NCBI RefSeq assembly: GCF_013408095.1
Contig: NZ_JACBZF010000002.1
Span: forward strand, 558,001-622,000
Origin: Novosphingobium marinum
Lineage (GTDB): Bacteria > Pseudomonadota > Alphaproteobacteria > Sphingomonadales > Sphingomonadaceae
Length of the DNA: 64,000 nt
Reading direction: 5' to 3'
Part shown: positions 8,662-17,603 of the stretch, in pieces
Numbering within the stretch: the stretch's first letter is position 1
Layout: each line of letters opens with the position of its first letter
Notes under the pieces: model-generated
The model's database searches: none
What the model was told of the DNA's origin: nothing
Seen by the model: the letters and a program-made list of their open reading frames with translations, nothing else
Made by a program: the position numbers and the translations under genes

Positions 8662-9348
8662 TCAGTCCTTGATTTCGGCATCGATGGCCTGGTTCAGGCC
8701 CTGCCAGGTGTGCGTGCCTTCGAGGACCACGCCGTTCATCGCGAAGCTGGGCGTACCCTGCACACCCGATTCGATGGCGCTCTGCGTCTGGTCGAGCAAC
8801 TTCTTCATCGTCGCTTCGTCGGCAAGGCATTCGTTCGTCCGGGTACGGCTGAAGCCGCGCGCTTCCATGATCGAATAGAAATCGAAATCGGCGGCGATGG
8901 CGCGCATGCGCTGGGGTACCGGGCCTTCGCTCCAGCGCTGGCGCTGCTGCGTGCTGGCGGACTGGATCTTCGGCAGCCACTGCTCCTGGCTGCCGAGAAA
9001 ATCGTTGTGGCGGCGGAAGAAGCCCTCGGGCTCGCCGCAATTGGTCAGGAGCGCGGCGGCAAGATCGACAGGATCGCGCAGCAGGTGGTGCACTTCCAGC
9101 GAGACCGTGCCCGGCTGTACGTAGGCGAGGCGCAGCGGCGCTTCGGACTCGATCTGGAAATCGGCGCAGTGCGGGCAGGTGTAGCTGACGTATTCGGTCA
9201 CCTTCACCGCCGCTTCCGGGTTGCCGAGCGTGTGCGTGCCGCTTTCGGCGACGCTGACCGTCGCGGTCCAGTTCGCGTGCGGCTCGTCCGTCGCGGCGAC
9301 GGATATGGCAGCGACCGCGCAGATCGCGGCGATGGGAAAGAAGCGCAT
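8662..9348 (-). CDS. DsbA-family periplasmic thioredoxin-fold protein
   Basis: A 228-residue protein with a cleavable signal peptide (hydrophobic 4-18, cleavage near AAT-DEP). The active-site motif CPHC is at 58-61, the same dipeptide as Escherichia coli DsbA, and a cis-proline GTPSF lies near 206. It is a close paralogue of the lipoprotein encoded immediately downstream; both share the order LGNPEA...VEY/TEY...CxHCADF and RDPxDL, which points to tandem duplication. One copy is soluble and the other lipid-anchored. It starts 3 nt after the DUF721 stop, so it is probably co-transcribed. Whether it is oxidase or reductase cannot be told from sequence. Confidence 0.88.
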   Translation of the reverse strand: MRFFPIAAICAVAAISVAATDEPHANWTATVSVAESGTHTLGNPEAAVKVTEYVSYTCPHCADFQIESEAPLRLAYVQPGTVSLEVHHLLRDPVDLAAALLTNCGEPEGFFRRHNDFLGSQEQWLPKIQSASTQQRQRWSEGPVPQRMRAIAADFDFYSIMEARGFSRTRTNECLADEATMKKLLDQTQSAIESGVQGTPSFAMNGVVLEGTHTWQGLNQAIDAEIKD

Positions 9349-9351
9349 GTC

Positions 9352-9882
9352 CTAGTCCTGTCCTTTCGAGCCCATGCTGCGCGCCAGCGATTCGAGCACT
9401 GCGCGCAGTTCGGGATCGCCGATATCGCGCAAACTATCGCCCAGTTCCACAGGAACCGGCTTGAGCGACGGCGGCGCAGCCCGCTTTTCCTCAGCAGGGG
9501 GCGCCTTAACCTGTCCTTGCCGAAGCTTGACCCGAGCCACCGCGTTGTACCCGAAGAAGCGGTTCACCCGCTCGACGATCTCGGGGACGACATGCTGGAT
9601 CAGCGGCGCGTGCGCGGGAAGCACGACGAGCTGGAGGATACCTTCGCTCTTCTCGCCGGGAGGGAAGCGGATCGATTCGGGGACGCACACGCGCGCGTGC
9701 TCTCGCCCGACGATCTCCGGCCAGCGCGTGACGACACTCGACTGCACGAAGCCGAAGCGGCGAAAGGCGGTGCGGCCGATCTCCGGCATCAGTTCGCTGA
9801 TCGAGCGCGCGGGGCCGCCGCGCGGCCGCTCGTAGCGGCGCGCGCCGGGCTTGCCCTTCCTGCTTTCGCGATCCCGTTCCAT
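9352..9882 (-). CDS. DUF721 (DciA-like) protein
   Basis: A 176-residue protein with a basic N-terminus and a DUF721 core: ISELMPEIGRTAFRRFGF, VVTRWPEIVGREHA, and LVVLPAHAPLIQHVVPEIVERVNRFFGY. DUF721 includes DciA, a loader of the replicative helicase in bacteria lacking DnaC; equivalence here is inference. I chose the ATG at 9882 (MERDRESRKG) over one at 9930, because the longer form would overlap the divergent mutY start. It heads the minus-strand unit DUF721, DsbA-like, DsbA-like, smc. The C-terminal third is proline- and lysine-rich and less conserved in appearance. Confidence 0.8.
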   Translation of the reverse strand: MERDRESRKGKPGARRYERPRGGPARSISELMPEIGRTAFRRFGFVQSSVVTRWPEIVGREHARVCVPESIRFPPGEKSEGILQLVVLPAHAPLIQHVVPEIVERVNRFFGYNAVARVKLRQGQVKAPPAEEKRAAPPSLKPVPVELGDSLRDIGDPELRAVLESLARSMGSKGQD

Positions 9883-9911
9883 TGCGGCGGCAGCAATGCC
9901 ATAGCGTCGGC

Positions 9912-10988
9912 ATGGATGCCAGTTCGACAACCGTTTTGGCCACCGGGTCGGCCACGGGGATCGCCCGGCGTCTGCTCGACTGGTACGACGAGCATGCCCG
10001 CGACCTGCCCTGGCGCGCGCGTCCCGGCGCGGCAGCGCCCGGGCCCTATCGCGTCTGGCTGTCCGAAGTGATGCTGCAGCAGACGACCGTGCAAGCCGTG
10101 CGCCCCTATTTCGAGCACTTCACCGCGCGCTGGCCGACGGTCGAGGCGCTGGCGGCGGCGGACGAGGGCGAGGTGATGGCGGCCTGGGCCGGGCTTGGCT
10201 ATTACGCGCGCGCCCGCAATCTCGTCGCCTGCGCACGCGAGGTGGCGGCGCGGGGCGGCTCGTTTCCCGATAACGAGGACGGATTGCGCAAGCTGCCGGG
10301 GATTGGTGCGTACACGGCAGCGGCGGTGGCGGCGATCGCGTTCGGGCGACGCGCTGTGGTGATCGATGCAAATGTCGAGCGGGTGGTTTCCCGCCTGTTC
10401 GCGATTTCCGATCCGCTACCCGGTGCGCGGAGCGCGATACGCGAGGCCGCCGATGCGATCACGCCGGACGAGCGCGCAGGCGACTTCGCACAAGCGATGA
10501 TGGATCTCGGTTCCGGCCCGTGCACCGCGCGCGACCCGGCCTGCCTCCTCTGCCCGCTGTCGCAGCATTGCGCAGGCCGTGCCGAGGGCGATCCCGCGCG
10601 CTTCCCGGTCAAGGCGCCGAAGCGAGCCAAGCCTGTCCGGCAGGGGCGCTGCTTCTGGATCGAGCGCGACGGCGCGGTCTGGCTGGTGCGCCGGCCGGGC
10701 AAGGGGATGCTGGGCGGGATGCGCGCCTTCCCGGACGACGGATGGCACGCGGGCGAGGACGGCTCGGGAGAGCCGCCGCTGCCGGGCGACTGGCAACCGG
10801 CGGGACGCGTTCAGCACGGCTTCACGCACTTTGCGCTCGAACTGGCGTTGATGACGCTCCATACCCGGGCGCAACCGGAAGGCGACGGCGAGTGGTGGCC
10901 GGTCGCCGACATCGGGAACGCCGGCCTGCCAACGCTGTTCGCAAAGGCGGCGCGGCTGGCGCTGTCGCAGCGAGAGGAAATGGCATGA
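9912..10988 (+). CDS. mutY: A/G-specific adenine glycosylase MutY
   Basis: A 358-residue MutY. The HhH-GPD domain is intact: LPWRARPG, LSEVMLQQTT (catalytic Glu near 52), KLPGIGAYTAAAVAAIAFG and VVIDANVERV (catalytic Asp near 151). Four cysteines at 204, 211, 214 and 220 (C-X6-C-X2-C-X5-C) ligate the [4Fe-4S] cluster. The C-terminal NUDIX-like domain (GRCFWIERDGAVWLVRRPG) senses 8-oxoguanine. MutY removes adenine mispaired with 8-oxoG. The ATG at 9912 is used; one at 9882 would extend into the divergent gene. It overlaps the next gene by 4 nt (ATGA). Confidence 0.95.
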   Translation: MDASSTTVLATGSATGIARRLLDWYDEHARDLPWRARPGAAAPGPYRVWLSEVMLQQTTVQAVRPYFEHFTARWPTVEALAAADEGEVMAAWAGLGYYARARNLVACAREVAARGGSFPDNEDGLRKLPGIGAYTAAAVAAIAFGRRAVVIDANVERVVSRLFAISDPLPGARSAIREAADAITPDERAGDFAQAMMDLGSGPCTARDPACLLCPLSQHCAGRAEGDPARFPVKAPKRAKPVRQGRCFWIERDGAVWLVRRPGKGMLGGMRAFPDDGWHAGEDGSGEPPLPGDWQPAGRVQHGFTHFALELALMTLHTRAQPEGDGEWWPVADIGNAGLPTLFAKAARLALSQREEMA

Positions 10989-12286
10989 CCATCGTGCAGA
11001 CCGAGACAGACAGGCGCGCCTTCGTTCGCGGTTCGCTGCTGGCGGGGCTGGGCGTCCTTGCCGCGCCGCGGCTTGCGCTGGCGAGGAGCGATGCGGACCT
11101 GCTGCCCGCCGTCACCGAGGTGATCGAGCGGTGGGTCGGGCCGGGCAAGTTTCCCGGCATTGTCGCATCGCTCGGCCTGCCGGGACGCGAGGCGCAGTAC
11201 GTCGCGCGCGGCAGCGAGGGCTTCACCGATCCCGATCCGATCGGCGCCGACAGCCTTTTCCGCATCTATTCGATGACCAAGCCGGTCACCGGCATGGCGA
11301 CTATGATGCTGATCGCGGAAGGCAGGCTGGGGCTCGACCAGCCGCTTCACGAGATCCTGCCGCAGTACCGCGAGATGAAGGTGCAGGCGACGCCCGACGG
11401 GTCGGTGACCGACGTCAGGCCCGCTCGCACTCCGATCACGATCCGGCACCTGCTCACCCATACCTCGGGACTGGGCTACACGATCATCCAGAAAGGCCCG
11501 ATCAGGGCGCTGATGGAGGAAAAGGGACTCGTCGCCGGACAGATCGCGCGGATAAAGCTGCCCGGCATATTTCGCGGCGCCACCGTTGGCAGCCTCAAGC
11601 TGTTCGCTGACCGCCTCGCCGACGTGCCGCTGGTTTACGAGCCGGGCACGAAGTGGAGCTATTCGCTCGGCCTCGACCTCCTGGGCAGGGTGATCGAGGT
11701 CGTCGGCGGCACGCCCTTCGACCGCTTCCTGCACGAGCGCATCTTCGAACCCACGGGAATGACGAGCACGTGGTTCCGCGTACCCCGGTCGCAGGCGCAC
11801 CGGCTCGCGACCAATCACGCGATGTTCGCGGGACGGCTCATCCCGTTCGACAAGCCGGGCAATTCGATCTTCCTCGACGAACCGGCATTTCCCTTCGGAG
11901 GTTCGGGCCTCGTCTCCAGCCCCCGCGATTACGACAGGTTCCTGCGCATGCTCGCGGGTTTGGGTGAAATCGACGGCACGCGGGTGATGCCGGCCGAGGC
12001 AGTCCGGCTCGGCACCTCGAACCTGCTCCCCGCTGGGGTGGAAGGCCCCGCGCTGATGATGCCGAAAAGCGATTTCGGAGCAGGAGGCCGCGTCGGGATC
12101 GGGGAGGAGGCAGGCATCTACGGCTGGGCAGGTGCCGCCGGCACGGTCGGCATGGTCGACGTCAGCCGGGGGTTGCGTTCCTCGATATTCCTGCAATTCA
12201 TGCCGCCCGACGCCCTGCCGATCCTCAACGAATTCCAGCACGCGCTACGCAGCGACGTCATGCGGCTGGCCGAAAGGAATACATGA
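10985..12286 (+). CDS. Serine hydrolase, beta-lactamase/class C family, Tat-like signal
   Basis: A 433-residue protein. The N-terminus has RRAFVRGSLLAGLGVLAAP, a twin-arginine-type signal. The catalytic SMTK (S-x-x-K) is at about 96-99, preceded by GADSLFRIY, as in class C beta-lactamases and esterases. A Tyr motif (YSLGLD) follows near 222, and a late HxG-like region GWAGAAGTVG near 380 stands where KTG sits in the family. The family covers esterases, D-aminopeptidases and beta-lactamases; this member is more like the EstB/LACTB type and need not degrade antibiotics. It overlaps mutY and nudC by 4 nt each, so translation is likely coupled. Confidence 0.85.
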   Translation: MTIVQTETDRRAFVRGSLLAGLGVLAAPRLALARSDADLLPAVTEVIERWVGPGKFPGIVASLGLPGREAQYVARGSEGFTDPDPIGADSLFRIYSMTKPVTGMATMMLIAEGRLGLDQPLHEILPQYREMKVQATPDGSVTDVRPARTPITIRHLLTHTSGLGYTIIQKGPIRALMEEKGLVAGQIARIKLPGIFRGATVGSLKLFADRLADVPLVYEPGTKWSYSLGLDLLGRVIEVVGGTPFDRFLHERIFEPTGMTSTWFRVPRSQAHRLATNHAMFAGRLIPFDKPGNSIFLDEPAFPFGGSGLVSSPRDYDRFLRMLAGLGEIDGTRVMPAEAVRLGTSNLLPAGVEGPALMMPKSDFGAGGRVGIGEEAGIYGWAGAAGTVGMVDVSRGLRSSIFLQFMPPDALPILNEFQHALRSDVMRLAERNT

Positions 12287-13176
12287 ACGTCTCGATCGCC
12301 TTTGCCGGATCCCGCATAGACCGGGCCGATCACGTCCGCGCCGACCCGGAAAGGCTCTCCGGCCTGATCAATCCGCGCGCGCGCCTGCTGCGCATGAACG
12401 GCCTGTCGCCGGTGGTCTCGACCGAAGGAAGCCTCGAATGGGGGACACTCGCGGAGGCAGCGGACGATGCCGACCTCGTCTTTCTCGGGCTCGACGGGGA
12501 ATGCGCGTGCTTCGCCCAGGTTCCGACGTCGCTCGGCGGCGATCCCGGACCGGCAAGTCGCGAGATGCGCTCGGCGATGGCGATGCTCGGCGAATCGGAC
12601 CTTGCGACGTTCGGCGGTGCGCGCAGCCTGTGCGACTGGCACGCGCGGCACCGCTTCTGCGCGCGCTGCGGCAGCGAGACGAAGATCGGCAAGGGGGGCT
12701 GGCAGCGCACCTGTGTGTCGGAGAGCTGCGGCGCGCAGCATTTCCCGCGCGTCGATCCCGTCACGATCATGCTCGTCGAGCACGAGGGGCGGGTGCTTCT
12801 GGGGCGTCAGCCGCGCTTTCCGAAAGGTTTCTATTCGGCACTCGCCGGCTTCGTCGAACCGGGCGAATCGCTGGAAGAAGCCGTCATGCGCGAGACGCTG
12901 GAGGAAGCGGGGGTGAGAGTCCGCGATGTCGAATACGTCGCGAGCCAGCCTTGGCCGTTTCCGTCCTCGCTGATGATCGGGTGCTTCGCGCATGCCGACG
13001 ATCCCGGAATCGTTGTCGACGAGACCGAACTGGAAGACGCGCGCTGGTTCGAGCGGGCCGACGTGGTCGAGGCGCTCGAGGCCGAGGAACGCGGCGGGCC
13101 GGGCCGTGCGTTCACCGCACCGCCGGCCTACGCGATCGCGCACCTGCTGATGAAAAGCTGGGTCGGGCGCGGCTGA
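12283..13176 (+). CDS. nudC: NAD+ diphosphatase NudC
   Basis: A 297-residue NADH pyrophosphatase. The zinc ribbon is present (FCARCGSE near 125 and CVSESCG near 145). The Nudix box GFVEPGESLEEAVMRETLEE lies near 190-209, and the diagnostic SQPWPFPSSLM follows about ten residues later. The enzyme splits NAD(H) to NMN(H) and AMP, and in Escherichia coli also removes NAD caps from RNA. It is last in the overlapping mutY-hydrolase-nudC unit: its ATG overlaps the preceding TGA. The N-terminal domain (residues 1-110) is the usual less-conserved NUDIX-like fold. Confidence 0.95.
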   Translation: MNVSIAFAGSRIDRADHVRADPERLSGLINPRARLLRMNGLSPVVSTEGSLEWGTLAEAADDADLVFLGLDGECACFAQVPTSLGGDPGPASREMRSAMAMLGESDLATFGGARSLCDWHARHRFCARCGSETKIGKGGWQRTCVSESCGAQHFPRVDPVTIMLVEHEGRVLLGRQPRFPKGFYSALAGFVEPGESLEEAVMRETLEEAGVRVRDVEYVASQPWPFPSSLMIGCFAHADDPGIVVDETELEDARWFERADVVEALEAEERGGPGRAFTAPPAYAIAHLLMKSWVGRG

Positions 13177-13189
13177 CTGCGCGCTGCGT

Positions 13190-13408
13190 TCAGGGGTTGG
13201 TCTTGGGTTGGGGCTCGCTCTCGGCCTCGTCGCTCTTGCGAACGCGTTCGACTTCGGGATCGGCGTCCTTCACGTGATGCTTTTCGGCGCGCTTGCCGAC
13301 ATCGCGTTGCAGGTTGCCGCCCGCCGAACCGGCCTGATCCGGCGTGTCGCGGTCGGTCATGCGGTCGATGAGATCGTTGTCGGGGTGGCGTGACTGGCGT
13401 TCGGGCAT
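13190..13408 (-). CDS. Small hydrophilic hypothetical protein
   Basis: A 72-residue, strongly charged protein with no hydrophobic segment: MPERQSRHPDNDLIDRMTDR, a Gly/Asn-rich middle, then alternating acidic and basic residues and a Pro-rich tail. An AAGGAGAAAG-like ribosome site precedes the ATG at 13408, which supports translation. I do not recognise a domain. It is convergent with nudC (13 bp between stops) and lies downstream of the DUF1489 and mgtE genes on the same strand. It resembles short disordered proteins common in sphingomonads, but the function is unknown. Confidence 0.55.
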   Translation of the reverse strand: MPERQSRHPDNDLIDRMTDRDTPDQAGSAGGNLQRDVGKRAEKHHVKDADPEVERVRKSDEAESEPQPKTNP

Positions 13409-13467
13409 GGTTCTTTCTCCTTTGCCCTCACAACGAGCCGCCTGCCGCGCAGGTTCCGACCGCGCGG

Positions 13468-13860
13468 TCAGACGAGGCCCAGCTTCGCCAGTTCGCCGAC
13501 AAGGCGGGGCGGCAGCGCTTCGCCTTCCATGTCCCCGTCGAGATCGCGCGGGGCAGCCTCGGCCTTGAGGTACCGCCAGCCCTGGTGCGCCCGCTTGGCG
13601 CGCGGTTCGACGGCAATGAGGCGCGGTTCGAGCCGGATGTCCCAGCGGCCGTCCTGCCGCTGCTCGAAACCGATAAGCGGCGAGCGTCCGACGATGGCAT
13701 GTTCGTGAATCCAGAAGAGCGAGCCGCCGTTCATCTCCTCGTGCCGCTTGGGCAGGTAGCGAGTGGACAGGCGCGCCTCGGCATCGTGGCTTTCCAGCCA
13801 GCGCCTTAGCGATGCGGCGCTTTGCGCCCCGTAGGCGATCTTGGTCATGTGAAGCGGCAT
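13468..13860 (-). CDS. DUF1489 family protein
   Basis: A 130-residue protein matching DUF1489 along its whole length: MPLHMTKIAYGAQS at the start, RYLPKRHEEMNGGSLFWI in the middle, then the characteristic VEPRAKRAHQGWRYLKAEAA and PRDLDGD. The ATG at 13860 is the family's usual start; an ATG 12 codons upstream gives an unrelated extension. DUF1489 is found almost only in alphaproteobacteria and has no established function. It is downstream of mgtE on the same strand (39 bp gap). Confidence 0.85.
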   Translation of the reverse strand: MPLHMTKIAYGAQSAASLRRWLESHDAEARLSTRYLPKRHEEMNGGSLFWIHEHAIVGRSPLIGFEQRQDGRWDIRLEPRLIAVEPRAKRAHQGWRYLKAEAAPRDLDGDMEGEALPPRLVGELAKLGLV

Positions 13861-13899
13861 CGGCTTCCAGATAGGAAGCGCGCGCGGCCCCCGCAAACG

Positions 13900-15330
13900 T
13901 CAGCCGACCAGCCCGCTGACGACGGCAAGCCCGAGGAATGCGAAGAACCCCATCGAATCGGTGATCATGGTGACGAACACCGAGCTGGCGACGGCGGGGT
14001 CCTGCCCCAGCCGCTCGAACAGGACAGGGACGACCACGCCCGCAAGGCCCGCGGTCAGGATGTTGATGATGACCGCCAGCGCGATGACCGCGCCCAGCAT
14101 CGGCGAGAATATCGCCGCCGTCGCCAGCCCGATCAGCACCGCGACGGTAGCGCCGTTGAGCACGGCGACGCGCGTTTCCCGCCAGAGGATGCGCCTGGTG
14201 TTCGACCGCGTAAGCTGGTTCATCGCGATGGCGCGGACCGAGACCGCCATCGTCTGCGTACCGGCGTTGCCGCCGATCGAGGCGACGATGGGCATGAGGA
14301 TCGCCAGCGCGACGAGCTGTTCGATTGCGGCCCCGAACATCGCGATGATGAGGCTGGCGATCAGCGCGGTGCCGAGGTTCGCGACCAGCCAGCGCACGCG
14401 CGAGGAGTAGGCGTCGCGGATCGGCTCGTTGATGTCGCCTTCGCCCGCGCCCGAAAGGAGCAGCACGTCCTCACCCGCTTCGGCCTGGACGATGTGGACG
14501 ATGTCGTCGACCGTCATCTGCCCGACGAGGCGACCCGATTCGTCGACCACCGCAGCGGAAATGAGCGCGTACTTCTGGAAGCGCAGCGCGACTTCCTCCT
14601 GGTCCATCATGACCGGAATCAGCGTCTGGTCGCGCGTCATCACGTCGCTGAGGGGGACGTGGCGGGGCGTGCGCATGATCCACGAAAGCGCGCAGGTGCC
14701 CAGCGGACGGTGCGCCGGATCGACCACGAAGACTTCCCAGAAGTCGGTCGGCAGGTCCTTGTTCTCGCGCAGGAAGTCGATCAGGTCGCCGACCATGAGG
14801 TGCTCGGGAACCGCGATGAAGTCGCGGCTCATCAGGCGGCCGGCGGTCTCCTCGGGATAGGCGAGCGCCGCCTCGATCGCGGCACGGTCCTCGGGCTCGA
14901 GTTCGGCGAGGACGGCGCGCTGGTCGTCGCGGTCGAGGTCCTCGATCATCGCGACGGCGTCGTCGGTTTCGAGTTGTTCGGCGATGCCCGCCACAATCTC
15001 GGCCGGGAGGTTGGCGAGGAGCTGCTCGCGAACGTAGTCGTTCAGCTCGGCGATGACTTCCGCGCTCATCTGGTCGCGGATGGCGCGTGCCACGTCGAGC
15101 CGCTGGTCCTCCTCGGTCAGCTCGAGAAGGTCGGCGATGTCGGCGGGGTGCAGCGGCTCCACGAGTTCGTAGGCGCGGTCGTAGTCGCCCTCGCGCACCG
15201 CCTCGTGCACGTTGCGGACGAATTCGGGCTTCAGGCGGTTTTCCTCGTCGAGGCTCTCGCTTTCCGGCTGCTCCCCGGCGGGCCGTTCGCCGTCTTCGAG
15301 CACCACGTCTTCGAGATCCTGCGGAGTCAT
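13900..15330 (-). CDS. mgtE: Magnesium transporter MgtE
   Basis: A 476-residue MgtE with the standard order: an acidic cytoplasmic N-domain of helical repeats (HPADIADLLELTEEDQ onwards), tandem CBS domains (about 150-275, including ALISAAVVDESGRLVGQMT), and a five-helix C-terminal pore domain containing IGGNAGTQTMAV. MgtE is a Mg2+-gated channel in the inner membrane; the N and CBS domains close it when intracellular Mg2+ is high. The ATG at 15330 is used; an upstream ATG at 15429 would enter the divergent cyclophilin promoter. No magnesium riboswitch is visible in the 110-bp upstream region. Confidence 0.93.
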   Translation of the reverse strand: MTPQDLEDVVLEDGERPAGEQPESESLDEENRLKPEFVRNVHEAVREGDYDRAYELVEPLHPADIADLLELTEEDQRLDVARAIRDQMSAEVIAELNDYVREQLLANLPAEIVAGIAEQLETDDAVAMIEDLDRDDQRAVLAELEPEDRAAIEAALAYPEETAGRLMSRDFIAVPEHLMVGDLIDFLRENKDLPTDFWEVFVVDPAHRPLGTCALSWIMRTPRHVPLSDVMTRDQTLIPVMMDQEEVALRFQKYALISAAVVDESGRLVGQMTVDDIVHIVQAEAGEDVLLLSGAGEGDINEPIRDAYSSRVRWLVANLGTALIASLIIAMFGAAIEQLVALAILMPIVASIGGNAGTQTMAVSVRAIAMNQLTRSNTRRILWRETRVAVLNGATVAVLIGLATAAIFSPMLGAVIALAVIINILTAGLAGVVVPVLFERLGQDPAVASSVFVTMITDSMGFFAFLGLAVVSGLVG

Positions 15331-15440
15331 GCGCGCCGGTCTACGGCGGCCCGCGCCAAAAGCAACCGTCCGAAAAGCGGCGGGCGTGACTTTGCGATGC
15401 ACGCCCCTATATCGGGCGCGAACACGCACAGGAGATTCCC

Positions 15441-15911
<471 letters not shown>

Positions 15912-15932
15912 TGGCGAGCGGTGGCGGGCGGG

Positions 15933-16628
15933 TCAGTCGGCCGCGCCCGCCTCGATCCCCACGAGTTCGCGGAAGCGCTCGCGCTCGGCCGGGCTCAGGT
16001 CATCGATCTTGCGCGGTTTGGGCAATTCGGCGGTGACCGCCCCGACGCGCTCCATGATGCCGGGCATCTGCTCCATGATCCTGGGCACGAAGTCCTGCAT
16101 CTTGCTCATCACTTCGGGCGCAATGAAGATCTGCATCGATTGCCGCGCGTACTTCGCGCCTGCCGGCGTGGCGAAGAACGCGTTCATCTCCCCCAGCTCG
16201 TCCGCCGTGAAGCGCGACGCGTAGGCTTCGACCAGCCCGGCGCGGATCGAAGGCTCCATCGCGGACATGAGCTGCGTCATCTCGTCCATCATCACCGCGT
16301 TGGTCAGCCGCATCCGCTCCTCGTGAGCCGGATCGACAAGCTCCATCAGCTCCTGGAGGGTGCCATCGCCCAGCCTTGCGATTCGCTCCTGCTCGATCCC
16401 GCTGGCCGCGAGGAGGCTCTTGAGCGGCAGGGTGCCGATGCCCTTCATCATCTGGTCCTGCACCTGCGCCATCGATTCGTTCATGATCCGCGCATAGGTG
16501 CCGAGCGGCAGGATCGCGTCGACGGTGGTTCGAGCTGCCTCGGCGCTGCCTGTTTCCGCCTGCGCATTCGCCACCACCGGCACGGCGAACAGCGCGATCG
16601 CCGCGATGCCCCGTCCGATCCCTTTCAT
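15933..16628 (-). CDS. Secreted DUF2059-domain protein
   Basis: A 231-residue protein with a clear signal peptide (MKGIGRGIAAIALFAVPVVANAQ). The C-terminal half is a helical DUF2059 domain (RAGLVEAYASRFTADELGEM, FFATPAGAKYARQS), a family of periplasmic proteins with no known activity. The middle is Met-rich (MNESMAQVQDQMMKGIG). It is encoded alone between the cyclophilin gene (convergent) and the DMT transporter gene, which is on the same strand 59 bp upstream. The function is unknown. Confidence 0.82.
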   Translation of the reverse strand: MKGIGRGIAAIALFAVPVVANAQAETGSAEAARTTVDAILPLGTYARIMNESMAQVQDQMMKGIGTLPLKSLLAASGIEQERIARLGDGTLQELMELVDPAHEERMRLTNAVMMDEMTQLMSAMEPSIRAGLVEAYASRFTADELGEMNAFFATPAGAKYARQSMQIFIAPEVMSKMQDFVPRIMEQMPGIMERVGAVTAELPKPRKIDDLSPAERERFRELVGIEAGAAD

Positions 16629-16687
16629 GATCCGTTACCTCCTTGCCCTGGTTCCCGCAGCGACATTGCGGGGGTGGCATGCTCCGG

Positions 16688-17578
16688 TCAAGCGACTGGC
16701 GGGATCAGCCCGCGCCGGCTGCGGAAGCGCCCGACCTGGACGACGAGCACGGCGACGAAGATCAGCCCGGCGCCCGCCCAGCCAAGCGGCGAAAGGCGCT
16801 CGCCCAGCAGGAGGATGCCCGCCATCGCGGCAAAGACCGTCTCCAGCGACATGATGATCGTCGCCTCGGCAGGCGGCGCGTGGGCAAGCGCTATCGCCAT
16901 TATGCCGAAGCCCAGCGCGCCCGATACCAGGCCGACGAACAGGATGTCGGGCCAGGCCGCCGCAATCCCTGCCAGGCTGCCGCCCTCGCTCGCCAGCGCG
17001 ACCGGAATGGCGACCAGCGCGACGAGGGCGAACTGCAGGCAGGTGTAGCCGAACGGCCGGCCCTGGCGCGCAGCCGCTTCGGTCACGAGGATGTGCATCG
17101 CCCACCCGACCGTGGAAACCGCGACAAGCCAGTCGCCGGTTGAAAGGCCGCCGAACGAGGCTCCTCCGAGCAGCCAGCTTCCCGCGAAGGCGAGCGCCAC
17201 GCCCACCCAGACGACCGGCAGGGGCGCGCGGCGATGGACGAGCCAGACCATCAGCGGGACCATCACCACGTAAAGCGAAGTCAGCAGGCCCGCATTGATG
17301 ACCGTCGCCGTCACGATTCCCGCCTGCTGCAGGAAACCCGCCGTAAGGAACGCGAACCCGCCCATCGCGACGATCAGCAGGAAGCGGCGCGGCGAGGGAC
17401 CCTTGGCCGCCCGCTCGCGCCATGCAAGCGGGGCCAGCGCGAACGCCGACACCGCCGCACGAAGGCCGATGAACAAGAGCGGCCCGATATGCGCCATGGC
17501 GTTCTTCTGGAAATAGAACGCAAGGCCCCAGACAAGCGCCGCCGCCAGCAGCAGCAAATCCGCGTAGATGCGTTTCAT
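16688..17578 (-). CDS. DMT-superfamily (EamA) transporter
   Basis: A 296-residue membrane protein with about ten transmembrane helices in two EamA repeats (WGLAFYFQKNAM in the first, LVSGALGFGIMAIALAHAPP and ATIIMSLETVFAAMAGILLLGE in the second). The latter is the family's typical pre-terminal segment. DMT exporters move amino acids, nucleotide sugars or drugs across the inner membrane; the substrate cannot be deduced. It starts 25 bp after a LysR-family gene on the same strand and could be its target or partner. Confidence 0.85.
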   Translation of the reverse strand: MKRIYADLLLLAAALVWGLAFYFQKNAMAHIGPLLFIGLRAAVSAFALAPLAWRERAAKGPSPRRFLLIVAMGGFAFLTAGFLQQAGIVTATVINAGLLTSLYVVMVPLMVWLVHRRAPLPVVWVGVALAFAGSWLLGGASFGGLSTGDWLVAVSTVGWAMHILVTEAAARQGRPFGYTCLQFALVALVAIPVALASEGGSLAGIAAAWPDILFVGLVSGALGFGIMAIALAHAPPAEATIIMSLETVFAAMAGILLLGERLSPLGWAGAGLIFVAVLVVQVGRFRSRRGLIPPVA

Positions 17579-17603
17579 CGGCCGGCGAGAACGCGCATCG
17601 CCG

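Noticed and set aside
9882..9911. Upstream ATG at 9882 as the mutY start
   Set aside because: It would overlap the DUF721 start region and adds ten residues not seen in MutY; the ATG at 9912 is preferred.
15331..15440. Magnesium riboswitch upstream of mgtE
   Set aside because: The 110-bp divergent gap shows no long paired structure or M-box-like elements by eye.
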